DNA from: Oscillospiraceae bacterium
GTDB lineage: Bacteria; Bacillota_A; Clostridia; Oscillospirales; Oscillospiraceae
Direction of reading: 5' to 3'
DNA length: 22,826 nt
Assembly (NCBI GenBank): GCA_017936985.1
Contig: JAGBEM010000019.1
Coordinates: forward strand, 1-22,826
Numbering within the stretch: the stretch's first letter is position 1; each line of letters starts with the position of its first letter. The position numbers were made by a program, and so were the translations under genes. The notes under the pieces are model-generated. The model worked only from the letters and a program-made list of their open reading frames with translations, was not told the origin of the DNA and ran no database searches. Positions 1 to 10,771 of this stretch are shown in pieces.

Positions 1-8
1 AACAAAAA

Positions 9-938
9 ATGGCTTTTACTGCTCAAGATGTTAAGAAGCTGCGTGAAATGACCAATGTCGGCATGATGGACTGCAAGGCTGCTCTGTCTGCTACCGATGG
101 TGATATGGACAAGGCCGTTGACTGGCTCCGTGAAAAGGGCCTGGCCAAGGCTGCCAAGAAGGCTGACCGCATCGCCGCTGAGGGCGTTGCTTACGCTACC
201 GTCGTAAACGGCGTGGGCGTTGTGATTGAGGTCAACTCCGAGACCGACTTCGCTGCCAAGACCGACGCTTTCATGGACCTGGTCAAGAACCTGGCCGAGG
301 TCGTCGCTACCCAGAACCCCGCTGACGTGGAGGCTCTGAAGGCTTGCACTTACCCCAACTCCAACCTGACCGTCACTGAGATCATGCAGGAGAAGGTCAT
401 GTCTATCGGCGAGAATATGCAAATCCGCCGCTTCAACCGTTACGCCGACAACACCAGCGTTGCTTATGTTCACGCTGGCGGCACCCACGGCGTTCTGGTC
501 AACCTGGCTGTGGAAGGCGGCATCGACGCTACCGAGATGGGCAAGAACGTTGCTATGCAGATCGCTGCCATGAACCCCAAGTACTGGGACAAGTCCATGG
601 TTCCCCAGGCTGATGTTGACAAGGAGATGGCTGTTCAGGTCGCTCTGATGGACAACGATCCCAAGATGGCTTCCAAGCCCGCTCAGGTCAAGGAAAAGAT
701 CGCTCAGGGCAAGATCGCTGCTTTCTTCAAGGAAAACTGCCTGCTGCAGCAGGAGTTCGTCCGCTCCGACCTGTTTAAGGGCGACGTTGCCGGTTATCTG
801 GCTGACGCTGCCAAGAAGTTGGGCGGCAAGGTCACCTTCGTTGACGCTTATCACTATATCAAGGGTGAAGGCATCGAAAAGAAGGAAGAGAACTTCGCTG
901 ACGAAGTCGCAGCTCAGATCGCTGGCGCTCATAAGTAA
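9..938 (+). CDS. tsf: Elongation factor Ts
   Basis: EF-Ts, the cytoplasmic guanine-nucleotide exchange factor that recycles EF-Tu-GDP during translation elongation. The 309-residue product opens with the UBA-like N-terminal domain: KLREMTNVGMMDCKAAL at about residues 10-26 matches the family signature, followed by the conserved WLREKG stretch. The core signature NSETDFAAKTDAF lies near residues 76-88, and the C-terminal dimerisation region follows. Length and domain order are normal for the family. Only 8 nt precede the ATG, so its ribosome binding site and the rpsB gene that usually lies upstream are outside the window. Codon use is strongly biased, as expected for a highly expressed gene. 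A strong hairpin terminator follows 12 nt after the stop. Identification is secure. Confidence 0.98.
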   Translation: MAFTAQDVKKLREMTNVGMMDCKAALSATDGDMDKAVDWLREKGLAKAAKKADRIAAEGVAYATVVNGVGVVIEVNSETDFAAKTDAFMDLVKNLAEVVATQNPADVEALKACTYPNSNLTVTEIMQEKVMSIGENMQIRRFNRYADNTSVAYVHAGGTHGVLVNLAVEGGIDATEMGKNVAMQIAAMNPKYWDKSMVPQADVDKEMAVQVALMDNDPKMASKPAQVKEKIAQGKIAAFFKENCLLQQEFVRSDLFKGDVAGYLADAAKKLGGKVTFVDAYHYIKGEGIEKKEENFADEVAAQIAGAHK

Positions 939-944
939 TTTTAC

Positions 945-984
945 AAAAAAAGCACCCCGACCGGATGGTCGGGGTGCTTTTTTT
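945..984. terminator. Bidirectional rho-independent terminator
   Basis: A 12-bp perfect stem (951-962 with 967-978, AGCACCCCGACC and its complement, loop GGAT) is flanked by an A tract on the left and a T tract on the right. It can end tsf from the left and the minus-strand ABC operon from the right, since the two units converge here. Confidence 0.93.
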
Positions 985-997
985 GTGGAAGCCTGCT

Positions 998-1423
998 TTA
1001 AAAATGTGCTTCGTAATAATAAAAGTGATTTCCGAGAGGTTCTACATAATAACGATTATCTCCACCGTCTTCTTGATACAGATACCCATCGTCATATTCC
1101 ACCAGTTTATCCCTCGGTCCGGCAACATCGACAGCAGAAAGATCATCGTCTGCAGAGTAAAAGATTCCATAGTAGTGTGTGCTGGAGCCTAATCCCGCCC
1201 CACCGCATTGAATGTCCACATAGGTTTCCGATGCATATACCTTTTGAACACCGCTTATGCGCCCCACTGCGCTATAATCCCCACTGTTCGCTGCTTGCAA
1301 AAAGGTTTGCTCATTCTTTCGAAACAGAGAAACGATATCGTTTTTGTCTGTAAGATTTCGGGAACAGGCAGCTAAAGCGATAAACAGGGAGACTGACAAA
1401 AATAATGCCAACGCCTTTTTCAT
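998..1423 (-). CDS. Small putative lipoprotein, last gene of ABC operon
   Basis: A 141-residue protein of unknown function. It starts with a classic lipoprotein signal: MKK, a hydrophobic run, then the lipobox ALAAC with the acylated cysteine at residue 20. The mature part is predicted to sit outside the cell on the membrane. It is tyrosine- and aspartate-rich and has a glycine-rich middle (CGGAGLGSS, about residues 93-101); no known domain is recognised. A GGAG ribosome binding site precedes the ATG. It lies 23 nt downstream of the permease gene on the same strand and has no promoter of its own that I can see, so it is inferred to be the fourth gene of the GntR/ABC operon and may be an accessory or sensing subunit. 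The far end runs into the bidirectional terminator. Confidence 0.8.
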   Translation of the reverse strand: MKKALALFLSVSLFIALAACSRNLTDKNDIVSLFRKNEQTFLQAANSGDYSAVGRISGVQKVYASETYVDIQCGGAGLGSSTHYYGIFYSADDDLSAVDVAGPRDKLVEYDDGYLYQEDGGDNRYYVEPLGNHFYYYEAHF

Positions 1424-1446
1424 AGGTAATCTCCTTTTATCAGCTT

Positions 1447-3159
1447 TTATTTTCCGCTCATGGCGACGATATCCCCGTAGGTTTCAAACCACTCCAAGGT
1501 ATGATAGGAGATCGTATACACCGCCACATACCGCCAAACATTTTCCTGCTCCAACTCTACGCTAAATTTTTGCTGCATCTTATCCTTTTCAAACATGGTG
1601 TGGGTGATCAAGCCCGCCTCGCAGTCCTTGCGCAGAGCTTCCAGAAGCTCCAGTCTGATTTTTTGGTAATTAACGGTCTTTCCGTATTTCTTGTTATACA
1701 TACCGCACAGTTCATTTAAGGAATAGCCCTCTATTCCAACGGAAACATCTTTCACAAAGCCGTCCCAGTCCGAATATCCCATGATCTGCGCCGGCGTACC
1801 ATACAGCGATGCCATCTTTGTCCACGCTATCGAATCGGAATAAATCGTATAGGTACGGGTAACCTGCCGTCCATCCTTCATGGTATAGCGGATGGTAAAC
1901 ATCCTGCTGCGGCCATGATGCTGAGCATCTCTGTCCGCGATGGCTGCTTCATGCGCCTCAACGACAGTATGCTTCTGCTCATAACCATCCAGTTTCAGAT
2001 AATTGTTGCTGTAGGTATTGATCTGATTGCCCGTATTGATCTCAACCAGCACCACCTCTTCCGGGTCCGGTGTCCACCGGACAAAACCGATGGGATCCAG
2101 ATAGGTCAAGAACATACTTGCCGCCATCACTGCGCCCAAAATCGCCAGCTTCAGGAAGTTCTTCCACTGGAACACCTTCACCGTGCGCCGCAGCAGCATT
2201 TGTCCGACAAACCAGCCGACGACCAGACCCACGATCAGGTACACAAGATATCCGCCGTCAAACAGCTGCCCAAAGGCGGCAAACACACAGCCCACGCACA
2301 GGGTAAACACCACCGCAAACACCGGCTCCAACGGTTTGACCGCGATAAAATTACCGGCGCACTCCAGCTTTCTCCTGCGATACATCAACAGTGCCAAAAC
2401 CATCAGTGCCACACCGATAACTGCACAAATGGCAAGATAATCCCAGCCTTCGCCCAGACCTTTATACTTCCAGGTCGCGTCCATATAATAGTAAATATCC
2501 TGCTGCTCCCGCTCAAACAGCACCAGCTTATTACTGGCGCTCATCTGCACCACCGGGCAGAAATCTGCAAAAACATCCTCCTGGATCGGCACGCCATAGA
2601 GCATCATGTCATATACCGTGGTAATGAACCAGTAAGTGATCAAAGACGCAAAGTTCAAAATACCGTACACTGCCACCTGAGCGAACCGGTTTCCTGCACA
2701 GAACACGCTGAAAACAGCCAAACCAAAGAAGAAAAGATACTCCAAAGTCATGCCCAGCAGCCAGTATAAGCCGATAAACCAGAACTCTTTGAGGACGAAT
2801 GTCATCAGTCCCACCGCAACCGCGTGGGGAACCAGGGAGAACAGCAATCCCGATACGATATGGGTCAAAAACCAGCTTTCCCGGCGCAGCGGCATGGCAT
2901 GCAGGGCGTTGCACATCCGGCTCTGGAACAGGTCACCAAAGAGCATCTGTGCGCACAGCGCCGCATAGATCATATTGATTATGCTGAAGCCGCCGATGGT
3001 GCCGGCAAGAGACCGGGCAGCACCGCTGCTGGTGGACGAAGAAAGGGTCGTCAGCATTACCAGCAATCCGCCGATGAGGTAGATCGCCCAAAGGGGCGCA
3101 AACCGGCTAATATCCTTGCGCAGAACCGTTTTATTACAGCACAATGTTCTTAACTTCAT
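1447..3159 (-). CDS. ABC-2 type transporter permease with large extracytoplasmic tail
   Basis: A 570-residue membrane protein, the likely permease partner of the ATPase encoded just upstream. Residues 20-355 carry about eight or nine hydrophobic segments (around 20-41, 52-72, 98-126, 128-155, 160-180, 240-258, 278-298, 303-325 and 335-355). After the last helix comes a soluble domain of roughly 210 residues, probably outside the cell. The start is well supported: GGGAGGT lies 7 nt before the ATG, inside the end of the ATPase gene, giving a 26-nt overlap and probable translational coupling. The arrangement matches the YtrA/YtrB-type operons of Firmicutes, several of which respond to cell-wall-active compounds. 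That role is inferred from the family; the substrate cannot be read from the sequence. Confidence 0.88.
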   Translation of the reverse strand: MKLRTLCCNKTVLRKDISRFAPLWAIYLIGGLLVMLTTLSSSTSSGAARSLAGTIGGFSIINMIYAALCAQMLFGDLFQSRMCNALHAMPLRRESWFLTHIVSGLLFSLVPHAVAVGLMTFVLKEFWFIGLYWLLGMTLEYLFFFGLAVFSVFCAGNRFAQVAVYGILNFASLITYWFITTVYDMMLYGVPIQEDVFADFCPVVQMSASNKLVLFEREQQDIYYYMDATWKYKGLGEGWDYLAICAVIGVALMVLALLMYRRRKLECAGNFIAVKPLEPVFAVVFTLCVGCVFAAFGQLFDGGYLVYLIVGLVVGWFVGQMLLRRTVKVFQWKNFLKLAILGAVMAASMFLTYLDPIGFVRWTPDPEEVVLVEINTGNQINTYSNNYLKLDGYEQKHTVVEAHEAAIADRDAQHHGRSRMFTIRYTMKDGRQVTRTYTIYSDSIAWTKMASLYGTPAQIMGYSDWDGFVKDVSVGIEGYSLNELCGMYNKKYGKTVNYQKIRLELLEALRKDCEAGLITHTMFEKDKMQQKFSVELEQENVWRYVAVYTISYHTLEWFETYGDIVAMSGK

Positions 3160-4015
3160 AGTTCACACCTCCCAGCTCATAAATGAAGATCTCCTCCAGG
3201 GACAGGGGCAAAATGTCAAAATATGCCGGCTTCGCCTGACTGACAAGCTCTGTGATTCTCTTCACTTCTCCCCGGACGATCAGCGTTTTCAGCCGCCCGG
3301 ACTGGCTCTCATGGAGCACATCCAGGCCCTGGGGCACATCGCCCACCATCTGCAGCTTGTGGGTCGCGCCCTGCATATCTGCAAGGCTTCGCTCCAGAAG
3401 CATTTTTCCGTGATCCATAATGCCCACATGGTCGCAAATATCTTCCAGTTCCCGCAGGTTGTGGGAAGAGATCAGCACCGTGGTCTCCCTCTGTGCCACA
3501 TCCGAAAGGATCAGACTCCACACCTGCCGGCGCATCACCGGATCCAGGCCGTCCACCGGCTCATCCAAAATCAGCACTTCCGGTCTGGTGCAAATAGAAA
3601 GATGAAAAGCCGCCTGCTTCTGCATACCCTTGGAAAACCGACGGATTGGGCTCTTCTTCGGTAGCTGAAACACCTCATACAGCCGCCCAAACAGCGCATC
3701 GTCGAAATTGGGATACATCCCTTTATAGAACTTGCGCATCTCCTCTAGAGATGCCGAAGGGTAGTAGAAAATATCGTCCGGAATATAGCCCATTCGTGCC
3801 TTTAGTCCGGGGTTTTCGTAAATGTCGATACCCTCCATGGTGATCCGTCCCTTGTCCGGACGGTAAACGCCTGTAATATGGCGGATGGCTGTGGATTTGC
3901 CCGCACCGTTAGGGCCAACCAGTCCGTAGACCGCCCCTCTGGGCACTGTCATGGTCAAATCATCCAAGGCTTTGAAATTATCAAAGGTTTTGGTCACATG
4001 GGTCAATTCAAGCAT
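3134..4015 (-). CDS. ABC transporter ATP-binding protein (YtrB-like)
   Basis: A 293-residue nucleotide-binding subunit that powers the adjacent ABC-2 permease. Visible motifs in order: Walker A GPNGAGKST at residues 34-42; an ABC signature in the variant form FSKGMQKQ at about 127-134, typical of the ABC-2/YtrB branch rather than the standard LSGGQ; Walker B LILDEP at 148-153; D-loop GLDP; and the H-loop histidine at 185 (SSHNL). The C-terminal 80 residues form the extra domain common in this branch. The gene overlaps the GntR gene by 8 nt and the permease gene by 26 nt, so all three are probably translated together. The family is certain; the exported substrate is unknown. Confidence 0.95.
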   Translation of the reverse strand: MLELTHVTKTFDNFKALDDLTMTVPRGAVYGLVGPNGAGKSTAIRHITGVYRPDKGRITMEGIDIYENPGLKARMGYIPDDIFYYPSASLEEMRKFYKGMYPNFDDALFGRLYEVFQLPKKSPIRRFSKGMQKQAAFHLSICTRPEVLILDEPVDGLDPVMRRQVWSLILSDVAQRETTVLISSHNLRELEDICDHVGIMDHGKMLLERSLADMQGATHKLQMVGDVPQGLDVLHESQSGRLKTLIVRGEVKRITELVSQAKPAYFDILPLSLEEIFIYELGGVNYEVKNIVL

Positions 4016-4376
4016 TTTCGTTCCCTCCTTGCGTCAGGTGCGCGATCAGCTCCTGCCGGGTCATACCCAAATCCAGAAGCGCCTGCACCGTTTTGTCCAG
4101 TGTGCTCATCAATTCTTCCTGCTCCGTCTGGGCACCCAGAGGCACGCCGCACACAAAACAGCCTTTCCCAGGTACTGTTGCGATCCATCCCTGCATTTCC
4201 AGTTCCCGGTAGGATCGCTGGATCGTATTGGGATTAATGGTCAATTCCGCCGCCATTTCTCTGACCGAGGGCAATTTATCCCCCGGCTGCAGGACACCAG
4301 ACAGGATCTGCTCCCGGATGCCATCCGAAATCTGTGTATAGATGGGTCTGGCATCCCGATAGTCAAGATGTATCAA
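4008..4376 (-). CDS. GntR-family transcriptional repressor, YtrA type (TTG start)
   Basis: A 122-residue regulator with a GntR winged helix-turn-helix in its first 75 residues. Family hallmarks are PIYTQISDGIREQILSG, the PGDKLPSVREMA stretch, and NPNTIQRSYRELEMQG in the recognition helix. Only a short helical tail of about 45 residues follows, which is diagnostic of the YtrA subfamily. The start is placed at a TTG 7 nt after GGAGG. A longer reading from 4484 is open but begins upstream of the -35 box of the gene's own promoter, so it would not be transcribed. It is the first gene of the operon, overlaps the ABC ATPase by 8 nt, and is preceded by a large palindrome that is its probable binding site. 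Negative autoregulation of the operon is inferred. Confidence 0.93.
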   Translation of the reverse strand: MIHLDYRDARPIYTQISDGIREQILSGVLQPGDKLPSVREMAAELTINPNTIQRSYRELEMQGWIATVPGKGCFVCGVPLGAQTEQEELMSTLDKTVQALLDLGMTRQELIAHLTQGGNENA

Positions 4377-4399
4377 AACCGCCACCTCCGTTTTAACTG

Positions 4400-4425
4400 T
4401 ACTAACTGTACTAGTACAGTTAGTA
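4400..4425. promoter_or_regulatory. 26-bp perfect palindrome, probable GntR operator
   Basis: The half site TACTAACTGTACT is followed by its exact complement, giving a 26-bp dyad with no central spacer. An extra AACTGTACT-like half precedes it (4395-4403), so AACTGTACT occurs twice in tandem. The dyad covers the start-site region and overlaps the -10 box (4422-4427) of the GntR/ABC operon promoter. A repressor bound here would block that promoter, as YtrA-type regulators are known to do. Confidence 0.85.
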
Positions 4426-4450
4426 TAACAGAAACCGTAGCTCTTGTCAA
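4422..4450 (-). promoter_or_regulatory. Sigma-A promoter of GntR/ABC operon
   Basis: On the minus strand, TTGACA (4450-4445), a 17-bp spacer and TATACT (4427-4422) form a near-consensus vegetative promoter. The predicted start lies inside the palindromic operator, about 40 nt before the TTG start codon of the GntR gene. Confidence 0.88.
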
Positions 4451-4471
4451 GTGTCCACGTTGAAAATACAC

Positions 4472-4500
4472 TTGCCCGCAACACAAATATATGTTATAAT
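4472..4500 (+). promoter_or_regulatory. Sigma-A promoter of the DUF4349 lipoprotein gene
   Basis: TTGCCC (4472-4477), a 17-bp spacer and TATAAT (4495-4500). It is divergent from the GntR/ABC promoter with only 21 bp between the two -35 boxes, so the two could influence each other. The GntR palindrome lies about 47 bp upstream of this -35 box. Confidence 0.8.
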
Positions 4501-4535
4501 GAAAATGACCAAATAAATCAAAGGAGGAAATGAAA

Positions 4536-5414
4536 ATGAAAAAGAGAAACCTTTTTGCCGCCATTCTGGCACTGTGTTTGATCTTCAGTTTGCTTGCAGG
4601 CTGCAGTGCCAACAGCAGTAGTTCGGACGCACAGGCAGCAGGCGGTTACAACTCTGAGCTCAGCGGTTCCAGCAACAACGGCACCACCGTATCCACCGAT
4701 CGAAAACTCATCCGCAAGATCATCCTTGATGCCGAAACAGAAGACATGGACTCCCTTTTGACAGATATCAATGGTCGTATTTCTCAGCTGGGAGGCTATG
4801 TAGAATCCCGCAATATCGAAAACGGCAGCAATTATGCTAACAAACGTTACCGCTATGCCACACTGGTGATTCGGCTCCCAGCGGAGAAATTGGATGCTTT
4901 TGTGGAGCAGGTTGGTAAAGACAGCAACATTGTTTCCACTTCTGAAACCTCCAGTGATGTCACGTTGCAGTATGTTGCTACCGAGAGCCGGCTGAAGGTG
5001 CTGAAGGTAGAAGAAGAACGCCTTCTCAAATTCCTCAGCGAAGCAGAAACTGTCTCCGAAATGCTGGAGATTGAAAAACGGCTTACTCAGATCCAATCTG
5101 AAATTGAGACCACTACCTCGCAATTGAACACCTATGACAATCTGGTGGATTACGGAACCATCACCCTGAACATCACCGAAGTAGAAGTATACACCGTAAT
5201 CGAGGAAAATCCCACTATGTGGGAAGAGATCTCTCAGGGCTTCATGACCTGTCTGTCCATTATGGGCACTGTAGGAAGAGCTTTGCTCGTATTCCTACTG
5301 TCTGCTAGCCCCTTCCTCATATTTGTAGCTTTGATCGGCTCGATCGTGTTGCTAGTCATGCGGTTCAATAAGCGGCGAAACAAACGCAAAAGCACGCCTC
5401 CCCCAGCTAACTAA
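4536..5414 (+). CDS. DUF4349 domain lipoprotein
   Basis: A 292-residue membrane-anchored protein of the DUF4349 family. It begins with a lipoprotein signal ending in the lipobox LLAGC (cysteine at about residue 22), followed by a serine/asparagine-rich linker. The DUF4349 domain follows: [19 protein letters not shown], then [10 protein letters not shown], then [12 protein letters not shown], then a helical coiled-coil stretch rich in Glu/Lys (about residues 150-205) and a final beta segment [13 protein letters not shown] hydrophobic membrane segment lies near residues 245-270, with a basic tail. Two ATGs are possible. The one at 4536 is chosen because it sits 8 nt after GGAGG; the ATG at 4530 is only 2 nt away. 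The family's biochemical role is unknown. Its position beside a GntR/ABC operon suggests an envelope function. Confidence 0.92.
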   Translation: MKKRNLFAAILALCLIFSLLAGCSANSSSSDAQAAGGYNSELSGSSNNGTTVSTDRKLIRKIILDAETEDMDSLLTDINGRISQLGGYVESRNIENGSNYANKRYRYATLVIRLPAEKLDAFVEQVGKDSNIVSTSETSSDVTLQYVATESRLKVLKVEEERLLKFLSEAETVSEMLEIEKRLTQIQSEIETTTSQLNTYDNLVDYGTITLNITEVEVYTVIEENPTMWEEISQGFMTCLSIMGTVGRALLVFLLSASPFLIFVALIGSIVLLVMRFNKRRNKRKSTPPPAN

Positions 5415-5422
5415 TAATCATC

Positions 5423-5460
5423 AGGAAACCGCCCCATTATACAGGGCGGTTTCCTGTTTT
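5423..5460 (+). terminator. Rho-independent terminator after DUF4349 gene
   Basis: An inverted repeat AGGAAACCGCCC / GGGCGGTTTCCT with a loop of about 9 nt is followed by GTTTT. It lies 9 nt after the stop codon. Confidence 0.88.
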
Positions 5461-5519
5461 CTGCAGAAGATTTACGCAACTGAAAATTTACAAACAGGCT
5501 ATGAATTTTCGCAATTGTG

Positions 5520-5528
5520 TGGTATAAT
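5520..5528 (+). promoter_or_regulatory. Extended -10 promoter of secA operon
   Basis: TGGTATAAT is an extended -10 element (TGn plus a consensus TATAAT). No good -35 hexamer is visible at the expected distance, which fits an extended -10 promoter. It leaves a leader of about 50 nt before the secA start at 5587. Confidence 0.65.
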
Positions 5529-5586
5529 GGGTAAAATTGGTTTGGTATTGCCATTTTCAAATTATCATTTGACGAGGTACGATCCT

Positions 5587-8268
<2,682 letters not shown>

Positions 8269-8272
8269 CTGT

Positions 8273-9067
8273 ATGTCTGTTACAACGATTAGACACAACA
8301 ATTTAGAATACGAAGCTGCGGCAGGTATCACCGTTCCCCACGGCTTCACCACCCGTCTGGGCGGTATCAGTGAAGGGATCTTTTCTTCCCTTAACATTGC
8401 CTGCCACCGGGGTGATGCTGCGGAAAATGTAGCAGAAAATTTCCGCCGTTTGGGTCTTGCCATTGGCTTTGATCCTACCAAAGCGGTGCTGACCCGACAG
8501 ACCCATTCAGACATTGTCCGCATCGTAACTGCCGCGGATTGCCAAGGCCTGGACCATCACGCATACCCGGAATGTGACGCACTGGTCACCCACACTCCCG
8601 GTCTTGCCCTGGTGGTGTTCACCGCCGACTGCACCCCGATTTTGCTCCACGATCCGGTCACCGGCGCCGTGGGTGCAGCCCACGCCGGATGGCGCGGCAC
8701 AGCCGTGGACATTGCCGGCAAAACGGTACGCACCATGGTCACTGCCTTTGACTGCGATCCTGCAAACCTTCGTGCCGCCATTGGTCCAAACATCGGCCCA
8801 TGCTGCTTCGAGACCGATGCCGATGTGCCCAATGCCATGATCGAGGCGTATGGCGAAGGCGCGAAAAAACGGATCCGGCCCCAAAGCTCTAAATATTATG
8901 TAGACTTAAAAGAGATCAATGCGCTTTCATTGCGCCGCGCCGGTGTAAATCATATTGAAATTTCCCAAAGCTGCACTGTCTGTCAGTGCGACCGTTTCTG
9001 GTCACACCGGGTTACTAAGGGCAACCGCGGCTCCCAGGGCGCCATCATTGTCTGTAAGGAGGGATAA
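8273..9067 (+). CDS. pgeF: Peptidoglycan editing factor / purine nucleoside phosphorylase (YfiH/YlmD family)
   Basis: A 264-residue member of the multicopper-oxidase-like 'laccase domain' family. Members are known to act as purine nucleoside phosphorylase/adenosine deaminase, and E. coli PgeF (YfiH) prevents misincorporation of L-Ser into peptidoglycan stems. The zinc-site residues are visible: His78 in RQTHSD, Cys120 in FTADC and His137 in AAHAGWRG. The family signatures GFTTRLGG near the N-terminus and AAIGPNIGPCCFE are also present. The start is the ATG 4 nt after the secA stop; a longer frame overlapping secA is open but lacks a reason for use. Probably cotranscribed with secA. It is followed 2 nt later by the solute-binding protein gene. 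Confidence 0.95.
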   Translation: MSVTTIRHNNLEYEAAAGITVPHGFTTRLGGISEGIFSSLNIACHRGDAAENVAENFRRLGLAIGFDPTKAVLTRQTHSDIVRIVTAADCQGLDHHAYPECDALVTHTPGLALVVFTADCTPILLHDPVTGAVGAAHAGWRGTAVDIAGKTVRTMVTAFDCDPANLRAAIGPNIGPCCFETDADVPNAMIEAYGEGAKKRIRPQSSKYYVDLKEINALSLRRAGVNHIEISQSCTVCQCDRFWSHRVTKGNRGSQGAIIVCKEG

Positions 9068-9069
9068 CT

Positions 9070-10599
9070 TTGAAACAAATATTGTCCTTTCTGCTTGCTA
9101 CGCTGCTGGCATTGAGTCTGTTCGGCTGCGCCCCGGATGACAAGCCCTACGTTCCCACTGGCGATGCTCTGGACTCTGGCGAAGGCAACACCATTGCTCC
9201 TCCGGTTCAGCAGGATCAACAGCTTTCCTTGATCTACTACCCCAACCGCTCTATGAACCCCTATACCTGCACAGACTTTACCAACCGGGCGATCTTTCCG
9301 CTGCTGTATCAAAGCCTGTTTTCCGTGGATCGGAATTACAATGTGATCCCCATCCTTTGTGACCGCTACAGTGTGTCGCCGGATATGCGCACCTATACGA
9401 TCTATCCTGCCGCCGCAGTCTTTTCTGACGGCAGCACCTTAACTGCTGCGGATGTGGCCGCCAGTCTGTTGGCTGCCAAGGCAGGCAACTATTACTCCGG
9501 TCGCTTCGGTCACATTACCGGAATCACCGCCACCGGAGATTCTGTGGTCATCACGCTGGATACGCCCATGGCGGACCTTCCCATTCTGCTGGATGTGCCC
9601 ATCGTAAAAGCCTCTCAGGTGGATGCAGCCAGCCCTCTAGGCACCGGCCCTTATGTCATGGACGATTCTCTGGGCGGCAAACGCCTGCGCCGTACCAGCT
9701 ACTGGTGGTGCAACAGCGATCTGGTGGTCACTGCCGCCTATATTCCGCTGCTGACCGCCACCTCCCCCAGTCAGATCCGGGATCAATTTGAGTTTGCGGA
9801 TCTGGGTCTTGTATGTGCGGACCCCGGCTCTGATACCTATGCGGATTACCGCTGCGATTATGAGCTGTGGGATATTGAAAATGGCCTATTTTTGTACCTG
9901 GCCTTTAACGCAAAGAGCAAAGTGTTCACCACCGAAGCCCTCCGCTCTGCTGTGACCCACGCCATTGACCGGGAGTATTTGGTAGAAACCTTTTATCGCG
10001 GCTTTGCCCGGGGCGTGACCCTGCCGGCCTCTCCCCTGTCCCCTTATTACGATGCCGCTTTGGCAGAGCGTTATGGCTACGATCAGGCAAAATTAACGGA
10101 AATGCTAACGGGTGCTAACCTGCAGGGCGCCCAGGTAACCATGCTTCTCAACTCTGACGACTCCCTGCGTCTGCGGGCCGGCCGTGCCATTGCAGATATG
10201 CTGGAGGTATGCGGTCTGGAGGTCACCACCCTGGAGGTCAACTCCGCCGAGTTTAAAAAGCAGCTGAAAGATGGCGAATATGACCTGTACCTGGGTCAGA
10301 CCCGGCTCTCTCCCAACATGGACCTGAGCGCATTCTTTACCAAAAACGGCAGCTTAAATTACGGCGGTCTGACCGATACGACCGCCTACGCCATGTGCCT
10401 GGAAGCGCTGGCCAACAGCGGTAACTACTATAACCTGCACAAAGAGGTTATGGACAGGGGTCTGGTCTGTCCCATTCTGTTCCGCAGCTACGCCGTGTAT
10501 GCCACCCGCGGTCTGGTTACCCAGCTGAATCCTGCCCGGGATAATATGTTCTACTATTCCATCGGTAAAACCATGGCAGACGCTAAAATAGACGCATAA
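9070..10599 (+). CDS. ABC transporter substrate-binding lipoprotein, family 5 (peptide/nickel type)
   Basis: A 509-residue extracytoplasmic lipoprotein of the SBP_bac_5 family, which captures peptides or other small ligands for ABC importers. The signal peptide ends in lipobox LSLFGC. The mature protein shows the family pattern: MNPYTCTDFTNRAIFPLLYQSL near residues 57-78, the ADVAAS helix after FSDGSTLTAADV, EALRSAVTHAIDREYLV in the middle and AQVTMLLNSDDSLRLRAG in the second lobe. The TTG start is supported by AGGAGG 7 nt upstream, within the end of pgeF. No permease or ATPase genes of a peptide transporter are nearby, so it is an orphan binding protein in an operon with secA and pgeF. The ligand cannot be told from sequence. 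Confidence 0.93.
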   Translation: MKQILSFLLATLLALSLFGCAPDDKPYVPTGDALDSGEGNTIAPPVQQDQQLSLIYYPNRSMNPYTCTDFTNRAIFPLLYQSLFSVDRNYNVIPILCDRYSVSPDMRTYTIYPAAAVFSDGSTLTAADVAASLLAAKAGNYYSGRFGHITGITATGDSVVITLDTPMADLPILLDVPIVKASQVDAASPLGTGPYVMDDSLGGKRLRRTSYWWCNSDLVVTAAYIPLLTATSPSQIRDQFEFADLGLVCADPGSDTYADYRCDYELWDIENGLFLYLAFNAKSKVFTTEALRSAVTHAIDREYLVETFYRGFARGVTLPASPLSPYYDAALAERYGYDQAKLTEMLTGANLQGAQVTMLLNSDDSLRLRAGRAIADMLEVCGLEVTTLEVNSAEFKKQLKDGEYDLYLGQTRLSPNMDLSAFFTKNGSLNYGGLTDTTAYAMCLEALANSGNYYNLHKEVMDRGLVCPILFRSYAVYATRGLVTQLNPARDNMFYYSIGKTMADAKIDA

Positions 10600-10603
10600 A
10601 ATT

Positions 10604-10630
10604 GGGCGCCCCCTTTGGGGCGCCCTTTTT
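10604..10630 (+). terminator. Rho-independent terminator of secA-pgeF-SBP operon
   Basis: Stem GGGCGCCCC / GGGGCGCCC with a short CTTT-type loop followed by five T, beginning 5 nt after the stop codon. The stem could also act on the minus strand to end the small cysteine-rich gene, though only a weak AATTTT tract follows there. Confidence 0.92.
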
Positions 10631-10645
10631 CTCTACATTTTGCGA

Positions 10646-10771
10646 TTAGCAGCAGCCGCAGCCATTGTTGTCGCAGCTGTTGTTATTGTTGCCGCAGCCG
10701 CAGCAGAACAGCAGGACCAGGATGATGATCCACCAGCAGTTGTTCCCACCAAAGCAATTGTTACCACACAT
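10646..10771 (-). CDS. Tiny cysteine-rich single-span membrane protein (41 aa)
   Basis: A 41-residue ORF with ten cysteines (positions 2, 6, 12, 23, 24, 26, 33, 38, 40, 41) and many Asn/Gly. It has one strongly hydrophobic segment WWIIILVLLF at 13-22. Cysteine-rich runs flank the segment: MCGNNCFGGNNC before it and CCGCGNNNNSC after it. Translation is well supported: GGAGGT lies exactly 7 nt before the ATG. It resembles very short Cys/Asn/Gly-rich proteins common in Oscillospiraceae that automatic pipelines sometimes name after chorion high-cysteine proteins; that name says nothing about function. Metal binding, disulfide-linked assembly or a spore/envelope role are guesses. It lies 86 nt downstream of the alpha-galactosidase on the same strand, so it may share that transcript. 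Genes this short are easily missed. Confidence 0.8.
   Translation of the reverse strand: MCGNNCFGGNNCWWIIILVLLFCCGCGNNNNSCDNNGCGCC

Noticed and set aside
1915..2769. Long plus-strand open frame (284 codons) opposite the ABC permease
   Set aside because: It is an antisense shadow of the permease gene: rich in His/Gln, no family features, no promoter or ribosome binding site, while the minus strand has clear transmembrane coding content.
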